From contig JAGYJO010000077.1 in the NCBI GenBank assembly GCA_018402095.1, positions 1 to 6,637 on the forward strand: a stretch of 6,637 nucleotides of DNA. Direction: 5' to 3'. Positions 4,988 through 6,637 of this stretch are shown one piece after another. Position 1 is the first letter of the stretch, and each line of letters starts with the position of its first letter. A program made the position numbers and the translations under genes. The notes under the pieces were generated by a model that was not told the origin of the DNA, made no database searches, and saw only the letters and a list, made by a program, of their open reading frames with translations. Origin of the DNA: a bacterium. Lineage in GTDB: Bacteria; Margulisbacteria; Marinamargulisbacteria; SXXA01.

Positions 4988-6385
4988 GTGTTTTTGTGTA
5001 AAATATCAGCGGTGTCAGGGGGGAAAGTAAAAAGCCCTTCATTTGATGATTCTCTAAAATATGTAATGCATTCTATTCAATTAGGTTCGTTTTTTTCAAC
5101 ATCTCCACTATCCGCCAAGCTACCCACTCCAAAGGGAAAAAATCAGTACGAAGAAGCAATTATCCCTCATTGTGAAGCGTGGATACATCAAATGGCGCCG
5201 GCTTTTCCACTTCGAGAAAGTCAAATCCCAGAATTGGTTTCGAGCTGCTATCCAAATGCTGATGAAGATAAATTAACCGCCGCTTTAATTTGTATCTCGG
5301 GACTGTTTTTGTATGATGACTATATCGATAAACTTTTACAAACACAGGACGACTTTGCAACTTCTCTACGAGAAAAACAGGTTATGATGCACCACGCATT
5401 TGCACATCCTGAAGCGTATTCAAAAAAAACAGGGATTCCTCCGTTTGTGAAAATGGTGGCTGAAATGGGGCATCATTTAAAAATGGCACTGGCATTGGAA
5501 TTTCTGCCGAGCGTTCATGCGGCCTTTTCCGGTTATTTAAATGCCATGGTAGACGAAACACAGATTCGCGCTGACTTTGTACGCGCTTATTCATCAGGGA
5601 ATTTAACCGCAGTTCTAGAAACCAATGAGCTAAATTTCTTAAGGCTTCGTAGCCATTCTAGTGGCGTAGAATTTGTATTTTCTTTGTGCGCCGCCTTTGA
5701 GGATTTTTCATTGGGGGGTCTAGCGAGCCTGAGACTTATGATTCCTGCCGTAAACAGTGCCATTTTGTCTTGTGGCGATGCTATCGGTGTTTTTAATGAT
5801 ATCACAACACTGCGTAAAGACTTATTAGAGGGATTGACAGAAAATATTGTTCTAATTGTAGCTGAAAAAATCTTCTTTAAAGAAACGTCTGTTTTAAATC
5901 AATTGGATTCTGAAGATATTCGCAAAATTCTATTTTATAGAGATTTAGCGACAATCAGTGCCTTGAATGAATCGCTAGAAAAATTAGAACCGGCACTCAA
6001 AGCCATAGAAAAGAAGTATGACATCAAACTTCCATCCGAGATGCAATCGTTATTCTTAACGTTAGATCATGATGCTTTCTTGAATGCTATTGAGGCTCGT
6101 TTGCACCAGGATGTTTCCTTTAATGAAACAATCTTTTCCCCTTGGATTAGTGCTCTTCAGTCTGCCCTTATTGAAACTACAGATAAATACTATAACAAAG
6201 AAGTTACCTCTTTCTATAAATCTATTAATTCGTGTCAAGAAGCATCTAAAACAGATCCGTCTCAATTTTCAAAAGGTTTATTACAGTATTTTGACAATCT
6301 CGAGATCTGGTTGTCTGGCAGTAGCTGGTGGAGTATTAATCCTAAAAACGAGAGATACAACTGGTGGATGCACTTAAATCCCTAA
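4988..6385 (+). CDS. Class I terpene synthase (terpene cyclase) with large insertion
   Basis: The 465-residue product resembles bacterial class I terpene cyclases, which ionise a prenyl diphosphate and cyclise the carbocation in the cytoplasm. The metal-binding aspartate motif is DDYID (110-114). Arginines 219 and 221 in NFLRLRSHSSG sit where the diphosphate sensor is expected. The second metal motif is NDITTLRKD (270-278), matching ND..S...E with Thr for Ser and Asp for Glu. The C-terminus has WLSGSSWW (441-448) and ERY (455-457), the usual W.SG...W and RY ending. About 186 residues separate the second metal motif from RY, against roughly 85 in typical family members, so about 100 residues appear inserted. 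The start is GTG at 4988, based on GGGAGG. The ATG at 5066 would give 439 residues and a more typical N-terminus. The gene is much AT-richer than the lpx operon. Substrate and product cannot be told from sequence. Confidence 0.85.
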   Translation: MFLCKISAVSGGKVKSPSFDDSLKYVMHSIQLGSFFSTSPLSAKLPTPKGKNQYEEAIIPHCEAWIHQMAPAFPLRESQIPELVSSCYPNADEDKLTAALICISGLFLYDDYIDKLLQTQDDFATSLREKQVMMHHAFAHPEAYSKKTGIPPFVKMVAEMGHHLKMALALEFLPSVHAAFSGYLNAMVDETQIRADFVRAYSSGNLTAVLETNELNFLRLRSHSSGVEFVFSLCAAFEDFSLGGLASLRLMIPAVNSAILSCGDAIGVFNDITTLRKDLLEGLTENIVLIVAEKIFFKETSVLNQLDSEDIRKILFYRDLATISALNESLEKLEPALKAIEKKYDIKLPSEMQSLFLTLDHDAFLNAIEARLHQDVSFNETIFSPWISALQSALIETTDKYYNKEVTSFYKSINSCQEASKTDPSQFSKGLLQYFDNLEIWLSGSSWWSINPKNERYNWWMHLNP

Positions 6386-6637
6386 AAGACACTATACATT
6401 CACTTTTTACCATTGGAATACGGACTCACACATCTGCCAATGAGGCTAGAAAAATTCAGCTCACAAATCAGATTGTGTTTGTTCTTGCATTAGCAACCGT
6501 CCCCTATATCCTGCTATTTAATGTTTTTGGCGCTCCATTTTTAGCCTGGCTCATTGTTCCTATATGTACAGCCTTTCTTTCCTGCATCCTCCTCAATTAT
6601 TTTCAATATTATTGGGCATCGCGGATACTTTTTGTGC
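6364..6637 (+). CDS. Membrane protein, N-terminal part only (runs off the window)
   Basis: An open frame starts with GTG at 6364 and continues past the right edge; 91 codons are visible. A purine stretch GAGAGA (6350-6355) lies 8 nt before the GTG. The frame overlaps the end of the terpene synthase by 22 nt, which suggests translational coupling. A polar, charged N-terminus with IRTHTSANEARKIQLTNQ (19-36) is followed by a hydrophobic segment at about 37-55, a second at about 58-80, and the start of a possible third after residue 86. The pattern of a charged stretch running into several membrane spans recalls the sensor region of bacterial adenylate/guanylate cyclases or histidine kinases. This is an impression from layout and composition; no catalytic domain is in view and the function is not established. 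Confidence 0.65.
   Translation, partial: MDALKSLKDTIHSLFTIGIRTHTSANEARKIQLTNQIVFVLALATVPYILLFNVFGAPFLAWLIVPICTAFLSCILLNYFQYYWASRILFV

Noticed and set aside
4488..5042. 184-codon leftward frame across the thiE end and the following intergenic region
   Set aside because: It overlaps the thiE coding end antisense, and its Lys/Phe/Tyr-rich middle comes from A/T-rich non-coding DNA. It has no ribosome site or family motif that I can see, and it would cover the repeated element and promoter boxes.
1..6637. CRISPR array, tRNA, rRNA or insertion sequence
   Set aside because: No regularly spaced direct repeats, tRNA cloverleaf, rRNA segment or transposase frame was found in the window.

Overview
The window comes from a Gram-negative (diderm) bacterium that makes lipid A. 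It carries lpxA and lpxB, and a periplasmic-type asparaginase with a signal peptide. Three traits suggest a lineage outside the classical Proteobacteria. FabZ and LpxA are fused into one polypeptide, the thiamine phosphate synthase has an N-terminal ThiD2 domain of the kind known from cyanobacteria, and LpxB deviates at several conserved positions. I cannot name the organism; a diderm phylum near Cyanobacteria/Margulisbacteria is only a guess.

Layout: positions 1-142 hold a terminator-like hairpin, a second hairpin and a dispersed-repeat-like motif, with no supported gene. A type II L-asparaginase gene (ansB) runs leftward from 1192 to 143. The divergent intergenic region 1193-1368 contains a 113-bp imperfect inverted repeat that encloses a compact hairpin element. 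A tight rightward operon follows: fabZ-lpxA fusion (1369-2619), lpxB (2609-3748) and thiD2-thiE (3738-4700). Both junctions overlap by 11 nt. After a terminator-like region comes a 287-nt intergenic stretch with a second copy of the same hairpin element, promoter-like boxes and a large 5'-leader stem-loop. It leads into a markedly AT-richer pair of genes: a class I terpene synthase (4988-6385), overlapped by the start of a membrane protein that leaves the window (6364 to beyond 6637).

Function: FabZ makes (via FAS II) the acyl-ACP precursors from which the 3-hydroxyacyl chains used by LpxA are drawn, and LpxA and LpxB catalyse two steps of the Raetz pathway for lipid A. The thiamine gene appears to be co-transcribed without an obvious metabolic link. 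The terpene synthase and membrane protein look like an accessory, possibly acquired, unit.

The most interesting signal is the repeated intergenic element (1242-1293 and 4816-4869). Both copies fold into the same hairpin, with compensatory and G-U changes in the helices. The invariant internal loop matches the kink-turn consensus (three-nt bulge followed by G·A and A·G pairs). It lies in the same orientation upstream of both rightward transcription units and may be an undescribed cis-regulatory RNA. A promoter/operator reading is a live alternative.
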